The notes beneath the pieces were generated by a model. The model did no database searches. It was not told the origin of the DNA and was given only the letters and a program-made list of their open reading frames with translations. DNA of 17,261 nucleotides. Source: an uncultured Devosia sp. Its GTDB lineage: Bacteria > Pseudomonadota > Alphaproteobacteria > Rhizobiales > Devosiaceae. This document shows, in pieces, positions 1-7,579 of this stretch. Location of the stretch: NCBI GenBank assembly GCA_946481445.1, contig CAMLOA010000001.1, positions 1 through 17,261 on the forward strand, given 5' to 3'. Each line of letters opens with the position of its first letter. The stretch's first letter is position 1. A program made the position numbers and the translations under genes.

Positions 1-817
1 CCAGCCAGGCGGTCGTCCTGGCCACCCCATCCGCGCCGATCTCCGGCTGGTCGCTGTAGACGCCCAGCATGTGATCGGTGCCGGGGATGATGATGGCCTG
101 TTTTGGGCCTTCGGCAAGAGCCAGGTATTGCTCGAAATAGCCGGTGGCGGGGTCGGCTTCGCCGGCCAGGGTCAGGAAGGGACCGGTGTAACCGGCGAAG
201 CCGGCGGCGAGTTCATGCGCATCGAGGCTGGCGAAGAAGGGGGCATCGAGCGAGATGACGCGCCAGCCCAGGTCGATGGTGAAATTGCCGGTATCGCGGG
301 CGGTGGTGAAGGCTGCCTCACCGAGGAATTCGGTGAACTCGCCTTTGAGATCGCCCATCTGGCCCCAGACGGCGACGGCGGCATAATCCTCGGGCGCCAG
401 CATGGCGATGGCGGCGCCGAAGCTGTAGCCGAGCACGCCGATGCGGGTGGTGTCGACACCTTCGACCGAGGCGAGGTGGGCCTGGGCGATGGCCGCGTCT
501 TCGAGCATGCGGTCGATGGTGACCGAGGCTTCGCTGGCCGGATCGCTGTCGCCATAGCCGCGGAAGTCGATGCGCAGCGAGGCAATCCCGGCTTCGGCCA
601 GCGCGGCGGCCTGGGCGGCGAAAATGCCGCCGATCTCGTCGCGATTGCTGGCAAAGCCATGCAGCATGACGACGGCCGGGCCGCTGGCACCGCCCTCGGG
701 CAGCGACAGCGTGCCGACCACCCCGGCATCGAGGGTGACGACGGTCTCTCCGGCGAGGGCGGGGCTAAGGGCAGTGGCCAGAAACAGGGCGGCGGCGGTG
801 GCGGTGCGGGTGAACAT
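1..817 (-). CDS. Secreted alpha/beta hydrolase (3' end outside window)
   Basis: Reading the minus strand from the ATG at 817 gives 272 residues before the window edge cuts the C-terminus. A strong ribosome-binding site (AAGGAG, 8 bases upstream) fixes the start. Residues 1-22 form a signal peptide (Arg-4, hydrophobic run, then an Ala-rich cleavage region ending ALAG), so the protein is probably periplasmic. The alpha/beta-hydrolase fold is shown by the oxyanion HGF at 53-55, the nucleophile elbow GYSFG with Ser132, the acid GEADP with Asp222, and TDHM with His249, which make a complete catalytic triad. It resembles the dienelactone-hydrolase/acyl-peptidase-like group; the substrate cannot be read. 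It is divergent from the CHASE3 kinase operon across about 208 bases. The opposite strand and other frames carry long open frames that are composition artefacts. Confidence 0.85.
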   Translation of the reverse strand, partial: MFTRTATAAALFLATALSPALAGETVVTLDAGVVGTLSLPEGGASGPAVVMLHGFASNRDEIGGIFAAQAAALAEAGIASLRIDFRGYGDSDPASEASVTIDRMLEDAAIAQAHLASVEGVDTTRIGVLGYSFGAAIAMLAPEDYAAVAVWGQMGDLKGEFTEFLGEAAFTTARDTGNFTIDLGWRVISLDAPFFASLDAHELAAGFAGYTGPFLTLAGEADPATGYFEQYLALAEGPKQAIIIPGTDHMLGVYSDQPEIGADGVARTTAWL

Positions 818-1025
818 GGCGGCGTCTCCTTGGGGTTGATGACACCTGTTCTAGGCGGCGCAGGCGCTGCGGGATTGAACAAATCCGACAATGTGCGCAG
901 CAGCCGGAAAGCCGCGGAATGCGGGGGTTTGCGGCCCGATTAAGAAGCGCCGTGGAATTAAAGTTTGCATATTGCCCCCCTCCGCTTGTTGGGCGATGAA
1001 CGGAGACGCGCGCGGAGACCGATGA
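818..1025. other. Divergent intergenic region, hydrolase / CHASE3 kinase
   Basis: These 208 bases separate two divergent genes and must hold both promoters. At the right end a GGAG lies about 8 bases before the GTG start of the kinase. At the left end an AAGGAG serves the hydrolase on the minus strand. A more AT-rich stretch at about 941-975 is the likeliest promoter location for the kinase operon, but I see no convincing -35/-10 pair. A short CCGC/GCGG repeat at 912-924 is too small to interpret. Confidence 0.5.
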
Positions 1026-2519
1026 GTGCCCATAACCAGCAATGTCTTCGTCCGATCGGCCGTGATCCTGCTGGTGGTTGGCTTCCTGGCGCTGGCAGGG
1101 ATCGTCGGCACCACCATCTGGCTGGTGGAACGGACGCAGGCCTATTTCAACGAAGTGGTGGAAGCGCGCGAGGCGCGGGCCGCCACGGTCGACCTCCGCA
1201 CGGCGCTGCAGGATGTCGAGACCGGGCAGCGCGGCTATTTGCTGACGCTCGACGAGGCCTATCTCGAACCCTATGAAACGGCCGTCCTGACCGTCGACCA
1301 GAAATATCGGGACCTCGAAACGGTGCTGGCCGCCTATCCGCAGGCGCGCGATCCCATGGCCACCCTGCGCGCCGATATCGACCTCAAGCTGGCCGAGATC
1401 GCCGGCACCATCGACCTTGCCCGGCAGGGCCGGGTGGATGAGGCGATCGCCATCGTCCGCACCGATGCGGGCAAGGAAGCCATGGACCGCGCCCGCACCT
1501 TCTTCGACGCCCTGATCGTGGCGGCCGACGAGCGGCTGACCAGCGGGGTGACCGACCAGCGCAACGCCGCGACCGCGCTGCGCTGGGTGACCATACTGGG
1601 CGCGGTGGTCATTCTGGCCGGCGTGGGTGGATTTGCCTGGACCGTCGCCACCTATACCCGCGAACTGGGGCGGGCCCGCACGGCGCTGGACGCGGCCAAT
1701 GCGAGCCTCGAAGCCAGGGTGGCGGAGCGGACGCGCGACCTGGGCCGGGCCAACGAGGAAATCCAGCGCTTCGCCTATATCGTCACCCATGACCTGCGCG
1801 CCCCGCTGGTCAACATCATGGGCTTTACCAGCGAGCTGGAAACCAGCGTGGCCACGCTCTCCACCTATATGGCCGGGCGCCAGGACGAGACCGATCCGGC
1901 GCTGACCGAGGCGCGGACCGCCGCCACCGAGGACCTGCCCGAGGCCATCACCTTCATCCGCGCGGCGACGCGCAAGATGGACGGCCTGATCAATGCCATT
2001 CTCAAGATTTCGCGCGAGGGGCGCCGCCAGCTCAAGCCGGAACCGATCGACCTAGGCCAGCTCGTGGCGGCTCAGGCCGATGCCATCCAGCACCAGGTGG
2101 GCGAGAGCGGCGGCGAGATCGCCACCGATGTCACGGTCCCGCGCCTGGTCTCGGACCGGCTGAGCCTCGAGCAGGTGCTGGGCAATCTTTTCGACAATGC
2201 CGTCAAGTACCGGCAACCGGATCGCCCCTTGCGCGTTGACGTGCGGGCGCGGCAGGTGGCCGGCAACCGGATCGAGATCGCGGTGTCGGACAATGGGCGC
2301 GGCATCGCCGCATCCGACCACGAACGGGTGTTCGAGCTGTTCCGCCGCTCCGGGGCACAAAGCCAGCCAGGCGAGGGGATCGGGCTGGCGCATGTCCGCA
2401 CCATGGTGCGCAGCCTGGGCGGGGACATAAATCTCACCTCCGAACTGGGCCGGGGGACAACTTTCACCATTTCACTGCCGCGCGACCTGCGCAGCTTCCT
2501 GGGGAGCACGGGACCATGA
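1026..2519 (+). CDS. CHASE3-domain membrane sensor histidine kinase
   Basis: This 497-residue membrane histidine kinase probably phosphorylates the receiver encoded next. The start is GTG at 1026: a TGA lies immediately upstream in frame, and GGAG sits 8 bases before. Residues 10-34 form membrane segment 1. Residues about 36-180 are a helical extracytoplasmic region with the DVETGQRGYLLT signature of CHASE3. Residues 186-210 form membrane segment 2, followed by a coiled-coil linker (212-248). The HisKA domain has its phospho-acceptor His255 in THDLRAPL, with a long insertion (about 272-305) before its second helix, as in kinases paired with Rcp1-type regulators. The HATPase domain shows the N box NLFDNAVKY (Asn391), G1 box SDNGRGI (421-427) and G2 box GEGIGLAHV (449-457). 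There is no PAS or GAF domain, so sensing must involve CHASE3. Its stop overlaps the next start (ATGA), implying translational coupling. Confidence 0.92.
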   Translation: MPITSNVFVRSAVILLVVGFLALAGIVGTTIWLVERTQAYFNEVVEAREARAATVDLRTALQDVETGQRGYLLTLDEAYLEPYETAVLTVDQKYRDLETVLAAYPQARDPMATLRADIDLKLAEIAGTIDLARQGRVDEAIAIVRTDAGKEAMDRARTFFDALIVAADERLTSGVTDQRNAATALRWVTILGAVVILAGVGGFAWTVATYTRELGRARTALDAANASLEARVAERTRDLGRANEEIQRFAYIVTHDLRAPLVNIMGFTSELETSVATLSTYMAGRQDETDPALTEARTAATEDLPEAITFIRAATRKMDGLINAILKISREGRRQLKPEPIDLGQLVAAQADAIQHQVGESGGEIATDVTVPRLVSDRLSLEQVLGNLFDNAVKYRQPDRPLRVDVRARQVAGNRIEIAVSDNGRGIAASDHERVFELFRRSGAQSQPGEGIGLAHVRTMVRSLGGDINLTSELGRGTTFTISLPRDLRSFLGSTGP

Positions 2520-2962
2520 GCCAAGACGCCAAACCGGTCACCATCATCATGATCGAGGACGATGAGGGCCATGCCCGCCTCATCGAGAAGAATATCCGCC
2601 GCGCCGGCGTGGCCAACCAGATCCTGCCCTTTACCGACGGCACTTCGGCGCTGGCCTATCTCATGGGCCCCGATGGCAGCGGCGAGGCCAACAAGGGCCG
2701 CCAGCTGCTGGTGCTGCTCGACCTCAACCTGCCCGACATGACGGGCGTGGACATCCTCGAAAAGGTCAAGGGTAACGAGCATACGCGCCGCTCGCCGGTC
2801 GTGGTGCTGACCACGACGGACGACCAGCGCGAAATCCGGCGCTGCTACGACCTGGGCGCCAATGTCTATATCACCAAGCCGGTGGACTATGACGGCTTTG
2901 CCAACGCCATCCGTCAGCTGGGCCTGTTCTTCTCGGTGATCCAGGTGCCGGAAGCCCAATAG
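2516..2962 (+). CDS. Single-domain response regulator, CheY/Rcp1-like
   Basis: This 148-residue protein is one receiver domain with no output domain. The acidic pocket is E14-D15-D16, the phospho-acceptor is Asp69 in LLDLNLPDMTG, the switch threonine is at 99-100 (VVLTTTDD), and the conserved lysine is Lys121 (YITKPVD). The EDDEGHARLIEKNIRRAG start, the loop between strands 2 and 3, and the FF near the C-terminus match the Rcp1-like regulators that pair with phytochrome-type kinases. With no DNA-binding domain it should act as a phosphate carrier or by protein contact. It overlaps the upstream kinase by 4 bases, and the REC-kinase gene starts 4 bases after its stop, so the most natural partners are those two proteins. 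Partner assignment is inferred from gene order. Confidence 0.93.
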   Translation: MSQDAKPVTIIMIEDDEGHARLIEKNIRRAGVANQILPFTDGTSALAYLMGPDGSGEANKGRQLLVLLDLNLPDMTGVDILEKVKGNEHTRRSPVVVLTTTDDQREIRRCYDLGANVYITKPVDYDGFANAIRQLGLFFSVIQVPEAQ

Positions 2963-2966
2963 CGCC

Positions 2967-4004
2967 ATGCCCCACCGCATCCCCAGCGTGCTCTATATCG
3001 ACGACGACCCGGGCCTGGCGCGCCTGGTGCAGAAGGCCCTGGAGCGGCGCGGCTATACCTTCGCGCATGCCGGGGACGGCGAGAGCGGGCTGGCGCGGCT
3101 GCGGCAGGGGGCCGTCGACATCGTGGTGCTCGATCACTACCTGCCCACCGGCACGGGGCTGGATGTGCTGGCCCAGATGGAGGGCCTGCCCGAGCGGCCG
3201 GCCGTGGTCTATGTCACCGGGACAGTGGAGACCGCGGTGGCCGTGGCTGCCCTCAAGGCCGGCGCCTCGGACTATGTGCTCAAGACCGTCGACGCGGATT
3301 TCCTCGAACTGCTGGTGACGGCGGTGGAGCATGCCGCCGAAAAGCTGCGGCTGGAGCGGGCCAAGGCCCTGGCCGAGCGCGAGATGCGCGAGGCGCGGGA
3401 ACGGGCCGAACTGTTGTTGGGCGAAGTGAACCACCGCGTGGCCAACAGCCTGGCCATGGTGGCCGCCCTGGTCGGGCTGCAATCGAACGCCATTGCCAAT
3501 GAGGAGGCCAGGCAGGCCCTGTCCGAGACGCAGGCGCGCATCCAGGCGATTGCCGGCGTGCACCGGCACCTCTACGTCACCGACGACGTGCGCTCGGTCA
3601 AGATCGGGGACTACCTCAACAGCCTGGCCGCAGAGCTGGAGACCACGATGCAAGCCGCGGGCACCGCCGGACGCATCCGCGTGGAGGTGGAGAACATTTC
3701 CATACCGACCGAGAAGGCCGCTTCGGTGGGCGTGGTGGTGACCGAGCTGGTCACCAATGCGCTCAAATATGCCTATCCGGATGGGGAAGCCGGTGAAGTG
3801 CGCATCCTGGTCTCGCGCAGGGCCGATGCCGGTATCGACCTCAGCGTCGAGGATGACGGCATCGGCTGGGATGGCACCGGCACGCCGCAGGGCACCGGCC
3901 TGGGCAGCCGCATCGTCAAGGCCATGGCCCATGGCCTGGGGGCCAGCGTCGCCTATGCCAGAAGCGGCCGCGGCACGCGGGTGACGCTGCAGTTCAGCGC
4001 CTGA
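2967..4004 (+). CDS. Receiver-HisKA_2 hybrid histidine kinase
   Basis: This 345-residue soluble protein has an N-terminal receiver domain (about 5-120) fused to a HisKA_2/HWE-type kinase. The receiver has D12-D13-D14, phospho-acceptor Asp56 in VVLDHYLPTGTG, Thr84 and Lys106. A helical linker (120-150) leads to the phospho-acceptor His156 in EVNHRVANSL, followed by LVGLQSNA, as in HisKA_2. The ATPase domain has TELVTNALKYAYPDG (Asn264), EDDGIGW (295-301) and GTGLGSRIVKAM (309-320). It has no membrane segment or sensor domain, so its receiver is the input: phosphorylation at Asp56 probably controls autophosphorylation at His156. Family knowledge: kinases of this type in Alphaproteobacteria often feed single-domain regulators or the general stress response. 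No phyR, nepR or ecfG gene is visible here, so its output target is unknown. The start has a weak GGAAG ribosome-binding site. Confidence 0.9.
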   Translation: MPHRIPSVLYIDDDPGLARLVQKALERRGYTFAHAGDGESGLARLRQGAVDIVVLDHYLPTGTGLDVLAQMEGLPERPAVVYVTGTVETAVAVAALKAGASDYVLKTVDADFLELLVTAVEHAAEKLRLERAKALAEREMREARERAELLLGEVNHRVANSLAMVAALVGLQSNAIANEEARQALSETQARIQAIAGVHRHLYVTDDVRSVKIGDYLNSLAAELETTMQAAGTAGRIRVEVENISIPTEKAASVGVVVTELVTNALKYAYPDGEAGEVRILVSRRADAGIDLSVEDDGIGWDGTGTPQGTGLGSRIVKAMAHGLGASVAYARSGRGTRVTLQFSA

Positions 4005-4075
4005 GCCATTCCCCGGCAGTTCATCCAGCCATCGGCGGTCGTGGTCGGCATTTCATTGCGCAATTGCAGCAAAGC

Positions 4076-4092
4076 GCCGGAGAAAATCCGGC
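4076..4092 (+). terminator. Possible weak terminator hairpin after the kinase operon
   Basis: The perfect inverted repeat GCCGGA / TCCGGC closes a 5-base GAAAA loop about 72 bases after the REC-kinase stop. No T-run follows, so intrinsic termination is uncertain. It may instead be an RNA 3'-end stabilising stem. Confidence 0.3.
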
Positions 4093-4115
4093 AGACTGCA
4101 TACCCGGCCCGCGCA

Positions 4116-4136
4116 GATGGGGATAATCTCCCCATC
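4116..4136 (+). promoter_or_regulatory. Palindrome at the -35 position of the oxidoreductase promoter
   Basis: The arms GATGGGGA (4116-4123) and TCCCCATC (4129-4136) are perfect inverted repeats around 5 bases. The centre lies 20 bases upstream of the TATAAG box at 4146-4151, where a -35 element would be. No good -35 sequence is present. A palindrome there is a natural site for a dimeric repressor or activator. No regulator gene is adjacent, so the binding protein is unknown. Confidence 0.4.
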
Positions 4137-4145
4137 GTGCTTTGC

Positions 4146-4151
4146 TATAAG
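4146..4151 (+). promoter_or_regulatory. Candidate -10 box of the oxidoreductase gene
   Basis: TATAAG matches five of six bases of the sigma-70 -10 consensus and lies 32 bases before the ATG at 4184, giving a leader of about 25 bases. No clear -35 element is found 16-18 bases upstream, which fits an activator-dependent promoter but could also mean a chance match. Confidence 0.35.
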
Positions 4152-4183
4152 CTGGACCCGGTATCGGGGCGCGAGAGGCGGAT

Positions 4184-5431
4184 ATGAGCGACGTGATCAT
4201 CCTGGGTGGCGGCATTGTGGGCATTGCCACGGGCATCCACATGCTGCGGCGCGGCCGCAGCGTGACGCTGGTGGACAAGAACCAGCCGGGTCGCGAGACC
4301 AGCTTCGGCAATGCCGGCATCATCCAGCGCGAGGGCGTGCGTCCGCATGCCTTCCCGCGCGATCTGGCCACCCTGATGCAGGTGGGGCTGCACCTGTCGG
4401 TGGCGGCCCGCTACGAGCCGCTGGCCCTGCCGCGCCTGGCCCCGGCCCTGCTGCGCTACTGGTGGCAATCCTCCCCCGAATCCTACCGCCGGGTGGTGGC
4501 GAGCTACGCGCCGCTGATCATGCGCTCGATCGTGACGCATGAGGACCTGATGAACGAGGCCGGCGCGGCGGCGCAGGCGCTGGTCAGCAAATGGGGGTGG
4601 CTGCTGGCCTTCCGCAGCCAGGAAGGGCTGACCCGCGAGGCCGGCAAGGCCAAGGCCGACAACGAACAATTCGGCATCAAGTACCAGGTCGTGGACTGGC
4701 CCGGCCTCAAGCAGCTGGAGCCGGCGCTCAAGGGCGGGTTGGCCGGTGCCATCCACTGGCAGGACCCCTGGACGGTGAGCGACCCCGGTGCGCTGGTGGC
4801 CGAATATTTCAAGCTGTTCGAGCGGCTGGGCGGCCGCTTCGTGCACGGTGCCGCCGATGGGCTGACCGAGGGGCCCGAAGGCTGGAGCACCAATGCCGGC
4901 GGCGAGCGGCTCACCGGGCGGCAGGCGGTGATCGCCCTTGGGCCCTGGGCTCCCGAAGTGCTGGACCGGCTGGGCTACCGGCTGCCGCTCTTCGTCAAGC
5001 GCGGCTATCACATGCATTACGACACGGCGGGAGCGGCCCGGCTCAACCACCTCGTGCTGGATCCCGAGGTCGGCTATGCGCTGGCGCCCATGGCGCGCGG
5101 GATAAGGCTGACAACGGGGGCCGAATTCGCCATGCGCGACGCGGCGCCCAGTCCGATCCAGCTCGACCAGGCCGAGCGGCGGGCGCGCGAACTGATCGAC
5201 CTTGGCCCGCGCCTCGACCCCCAGCCATGGAAGGGCGCACGGCCCTGCACCCCCGACATGATGCCCATCATCGGCAAGGCCCCCCGGCACGAAGGACTCT
5301 TTGTCGGCATCGGCCACGCCCACCACGGTTTCACCCTTGGGCCGGCCACCGGCGAATTGCTGGCACAGGCCATGACCGGGGAGAAGCCGGCGATCGACGT
5401 GAAGCCCTTCGCCATGGAGCGGTTTCTCTAG
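4184..5431 (+). CDS. FAD-dependent D-amino-acid dehydrogenase-like oxidoreductase (DadA/DAO family)
   Basis: This 415-residue protein has the FAD-binding Rossmann motif at its very start (VIILGGGIVGIATG, GxGxxG at 8-13), then VTLVDKNQPGRETSFGNAGII, the pattern seen in DadA-type D-amino-acid dehydrogenases. The C-terminal part has RPCTPDMMPIIGKAPRHEGLFVGIGHAHHGFTLGPATGELLA, the second FAD/substrate segment of the DAO family. By family knowledge such enzymes oxidise the amine of an amino acid or N-substituted amine and pass electrons to the respiratory chain or oxygen. The exact substrate cannot be read. The length matches the family (about 410-430). There is no signal peptide. The gene is single, with no alanine racemase or Lrp gene beside it, so calling it true dadA would be overreach. 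It converges with the response regulator gene at 5483 across 51 bases. Confidence 0.88.
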   Translation: MSDVIILGGGIVGIATGIHMLRRGRSVTLVDKNQPGRETSFGNAGIIQREGVRPHAFPRDLATLMQVGLHLSVAARYEPLALPRLAPALLRYWWQSSPESYRRVVASYAPLIMRSIVTHEDLMNEAGAAAQALVSKWGWLLAFRSQEGLTREAGKAKADNEQFGIKYQVVDWPGLKQLEPALKGGLAGAIHWQDPWTVSDPGALVAEYFKLFERLGGRFVHGAADGLTEGPEGWSTNAGGERLTGRQAVIALGPWAPEVLDRLGYRLPLFVKRGYHMHYDTAGAARLNHLVLDPEVGYALAPMARGIRLTTGAEFAMRDAAPSPIQLDQAERRARELIDLGPRLDPQPWKGARPCTPDMMPIIGKAPRHEGLFVGIGHAHHGFTLGPATGELLAQAMTGEKPAIDVKPFAMERFL

Positions 5432-5433
5432 GC

Positions 5434-5449
5434 GGGCCACGGCCGGCCC
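5434..5449. terminator. Possible short stem-loop between convergent genes
   Basis: GGGCC (5434-5438) and GGCCC (5445-5449) can pair around 6 bases just after the oxidoreductase stop, in the 51-base gap between convergent genes. There is no T-run on either strand, so it is at most a weak bidirectional transcription barrier. Confidence 0.2.
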
Positions 5450-5482
5450 ACACCAGAACAGCGGTTCGCCAGTCCGGGCGCC

Positions 5483-6220
5483 TCAGCTTCCGGACAGCGG
5501 ATCGGCGGATCGGGCGCGCCATTCGCTCAGCTCGAGCTCGGCCTGCTCGAGCGAGCTCACATTGAGCACCTTGCGGAACAGGGCCATCGACACGGCCCGT
5601 GCCCGCAGGTTGAAGGTGGAGGCGTCCTCGCCCTCGCCATGGTAGATGTCGAGCTTCTCATAGAGTTGCTGCAGCCGGTTCTGCACGCTGCGCAGCGACA
5701 GGGACCGCCGCCTGGCAATGGCCCGGTCGGTCAGCCCCAGCGCGATATCGACCAGCACTTCGTATTCCGATTCGGTGAAGCCATCGCGGTGCCCCAGGCT
5801 CTTCTGCTGCAGGCCGCGCACTTCGCTGTCGATGACGCATTGACGTTCGATGAACACGCCGCGCAGGGCGAGCCTGAGCCGCGCATCGGACGCCGACTTG
5901 AGCACGTAGCCATAGGCAGCGCCCTCCGGAACGATGCGGGAGACGCCGCGAACATAGGCCTCGTCGGAATAATTGGACCAAAACAGGATGCTGGTATCGG
6001 GCCGCTCGCGCCAGATGCTGCGCGCCGCCTCGATGCCGGTGCGGGTGTTCATCTGCAGGTCCATCACGATATTGAGCGCCCTGTGCTCGCGCGCTAGCCG
6101 TTCCCCGGCAAGGCCGTCCGCGGCCTCGATGACCTCGTCGCATTCGGGCAATGCCCCGCGAATGGCGTCCCGCAGATAGGCCCGGTGCAGGGGATCGTCC
6201 TCGACGATGAGCGCCTTCAC
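5483..6220 (-). CDS. NarL/LuxR-type response regulator
   Basis: This 245-residue DNA-binding response regulator has an N-terminal receiver (about 1-120) with D8-D9, phospho-acceptor Asp54 in IVMDLQMNTRTG and Lys108 in YVLKSASD. A LuxR-type helix-turn-helix lies at about 137-195: FTESEYEVLVDIALGLTDRAIARR, then SLRSVQNRLQQLYEKLDI. The C-terminal extension (about 200-245) is longer than in typical NarL proteins (about 210-220 residues) and is predicted helical. The start overlaps the stop of the GAF kinase gene by 4 bases (ATGA), so the two are translationally coupled and should be partners. The target is likely the operon's own promoter region or the divergent sugar-transport operon at 7700; this is inference from position. 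The DNA-binding core departs from the usual LTPRE consensus (FTESE) but keeps the overall pattern. Confidence 0.92.
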   Translation of the reverse strand: MKALIVEDDPLHRAYLRDAIRGALPECDEVIEAADGLAGERLAREHRALNIVMDLQMNTRTGIEAARSIWRERPDTSILFWSNYSDEAYVRGVSRIVPEGAAYGYVLKSASDARLRLALRGVFIERQCVIDSEVRGLQQKSLGHRDGFTESEYEVLVDIALGLTDRAIARRRSLSLRSVQNRLQQLYEKLDIYHGEGEDASTFNLRARAVSMALFRKVLNVSSLEQAELELSEWRARSADPLSGS

Positions 6221-7470
6221 TCCACCCCCTCCCGCGCCGCCTGTCCCGCGTGCAGCCCGGCGCCGGGCACGCTGATGACCACCGACGTCCCCTTGCCCTC
6301 CGTCCCGCGCCGGACCTCGAGCCCCGCTCCGATCAGCTGCGCCCGTGTCGCCATATTGCCCAGGCCGCCATTGCCGCGCGGCTCGCCGCGGCGCAGGCCG
6401 CGGCCATCGTCATCGACCCGGGCCACGATGGTGGCCTCCCGCAGGCCCAGCTTCACCGAGACTTTCGCGCATTGCGAATGCAGCACCGCATTGTTGATCG
6501 CTTCCTGGACGATGCGGAACAGGGCGATCCGCACGGTCGGCTCGAGCCAGTCGATCGCCCCCTCGGTGGTGTCGGACAGCTCGCAGGCAATGGTCGATCC
6601 GGAATCGACGATGGCCCGCTCGAGATGGGTTTCCACCGCCGAGGCAAAGCCGAACAGCTGCAGCACTGAAGGCGTGGCCTGCTCGATGATCCGGCGCAGC
6701 TCATGCATGCAGCGCTGCAGGCTCTGGGAAACGGGCTCGAGGCACTCGCCTGCAACGACCGGCTTTTCCGCAAGGCGCTCCACCTGCCGCGTCAGGCGCG
6801 TGAGGTCGGCCAGGGTCTGGTCATGCAGGTCCATGCCGATGCGCTGGCGTTCGCGTTCCAAGGCCTCGGTCAGGTTGAGCGCACCCTGCCGCAGGCCCTC
6901 CTCGCGGGCCCGTGCCTCGGCCTGCACGATGGCGGAATGCTGGGCAAACTGGGCGGCGCGCAGGGAGAAGAAGTAGGGCGCCAGCAGGTCGGCAATGGCC
7001 TGGGCATTGGCGATATCGTCCAGCGTATAGAAGCCGGGCTGGTGGGAGGAGCAGCTGAGGGCGCCGATCACCTGGCCCTGCACGGTCATGGGCACATGCA
7101 GCCGGCTGCGCAGCACCTGCTCGAAGATGGGATTGTCGAATGCGCCTTCGAAATGGAAGCGGGCATCGGTGCTGGCGTCGTCGGTAAGGATGAAGGCGTC
7201 CTCGCCCCAGAGCAGGCTCCGGATGGGACTTTGCGCGATCGGCGCCGCGTCGAGCCGGCCCCAGGCCGTGTCGATTCCCGTCTCATAGGCGGTGTGATAC
7301 TGGCCATCCACCATCACGATGCAGACGTCGATGTGATCGTGGGGGAGGAACTGCCCGATCTCGGCGGCAACTGCCTTGATCGCCGAGGCAAAGTCGAGCT
7401 GGCCCGCCAGCAGACGCGAGATTCCCGCATAGTGCTTCAGCAGCTCGGCCGGGCGAATCCGTTTCCGCAT
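6217..7470 (-). CDS. Soluble GAF-domain sensor histidine kinase (HisKA_3 / NarX-like family)
   Basis: This 417-residue protein has no membrane segment. Residues about 20-165 form a GAF domain (LHVPMTVQGQVIGALSCSSHQPGFYTLDD is typical of its C-terminal half). A coiled coil (about 172-205) leads to a HisKA_3 dimerisation domain with phospho-acceptor His216 in RIGMDLHDQTLADLTRL. The ATPase domain shows VQEAINNAVLHS (N box, 321-331), VDDDGRGL (G1) and GNGGLGNMATRAQLIGAGLEV (G2). This architecture pairs with NarL-type regulators, and exactly such a gene follows with a 4-base overlap. The signal should be cytoplasmic: GAF domains bind small molecules, cyclic nucleotides, haem or chromophores, and the ligand cannot be told here. 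The ATG at 7470 has an excellent AGGAGGGG ribosome-binding site. It is divergent from a sugar ABC importer. Confidence 0.92.
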   Translation of the reverse strand: MRKRIRPAELLKHYAGISRLLAGQLDFASAIKAVAAEIGQFLPHDHIDVCIVMVDGQYHTAYETGIDTAWGRLDAAPIAQSPIRSLLWGEDAFILTDDASTDARFHFEGAFDNPIFEQVLRSRLHVPMTVQGQVIGALSCSSHQPGFYTLDDIANAQAIADLLAPYFFSLRAAQFAQHSAIVQAEARAREEGLRQGALNLTEALERERQRIGMDLHDQTLADLTRLTRQVERLAEKPVVAGECLEPVSQSLQRCMHELRRIIEQATPSVLQLFGFASAVETHLERAIVDSGSTIACELSDTTEGAIDWLEPTVRIALFRIVQEAINNAVLHSQCAKVSVKLGLREATIVARVDDDGRGLRRGEPRGNGGLGNMATRAQLIGAGLEVRRGTEGKGTSVVISVPGAGLHAGQAAREGVE

Positions 7471-7490
7471 CGATCCCCTCCTCGGGCGTG

Positions 7491-7496
7491 ATCATA
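7491..7496 (-). promoter_or_regulatory. Candidate -10 box of the GAF kinase operon
   Basis: On the minus strand this reads TATGAT, five of six bases of the sigma-70 -10 consensus, 20 bases upstream of the kinase ATG. The spacer upstream contains the palindrome GGGCGCGCCC (7506-7515). No good -35 is visible, which could indicate an activated promoter. Confidence 0.35.
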
Positions 7497-7540
7497 GCCT
7501 GCATCGGGCGCGCCCGCGACGGCAGACCCGCGCTGGCTTT

Positions 7541-7579
7541 TGCGGTTTCCCGCACCTTGTTGGCTGGTTCACGCAACCA
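7541..7579. promoter_or_regulatory. Two short inverted repeats, candidate operators of the importer
   Basis: TGCGG-TTTC-CCGCA (7541-7554) and TGGTT-CACGC-AACCA (7565-7579) are perfect 5-bp inverted repeats eleven bases apart, roughly 120-160 bases before the importer's first start codon and 70-110 bases before the kinase start. Either could bind the NarL-type regulator or an unlinked LacI-type sugar repressor. Their small size makes chance plausible. Confidence 0.3.

Larger units (their letters stand above)
4005..4183. other. Intergenic region with two hairpins before the oxidoreductase gene
   Basis: These 179 bases lie between two same-strand genes. They contain a 6-bp hairpin at 4076-4092, an 8-bp palindrome at 4116-4136 and a TATAAG box at 4146-4151. 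The separation and the promoter-like box suggest the oxidoreductase is transcribed independently of the kinase operon. Confidence 0.5.

Noticed and set aside
71..943. 290-residue plus-strand open frame opposite the left-edge hydrolase
   Set aside because: Glycine-rich low-complexity translation with no domain. The minus-strand frame from 817 gives a signal peptide and full catalytic triad, so this is its shadow.
954..990. Possible EcfG-type general-stress promoter (GGAAT ... CTTGTT) before the CHASE3 kinase
   Set aside because: The spacing and the -10 part do not fit the GGAAC-16/17-CGTT pattern. Only the first four bases agree.
4184..5431. Assigning the oxidoreductase as dadA proper
   Set aside because: The family motifs fit, but the DAO superfamily has many substrates and there is no alanine racemase or Lrp-type regulator beside it.
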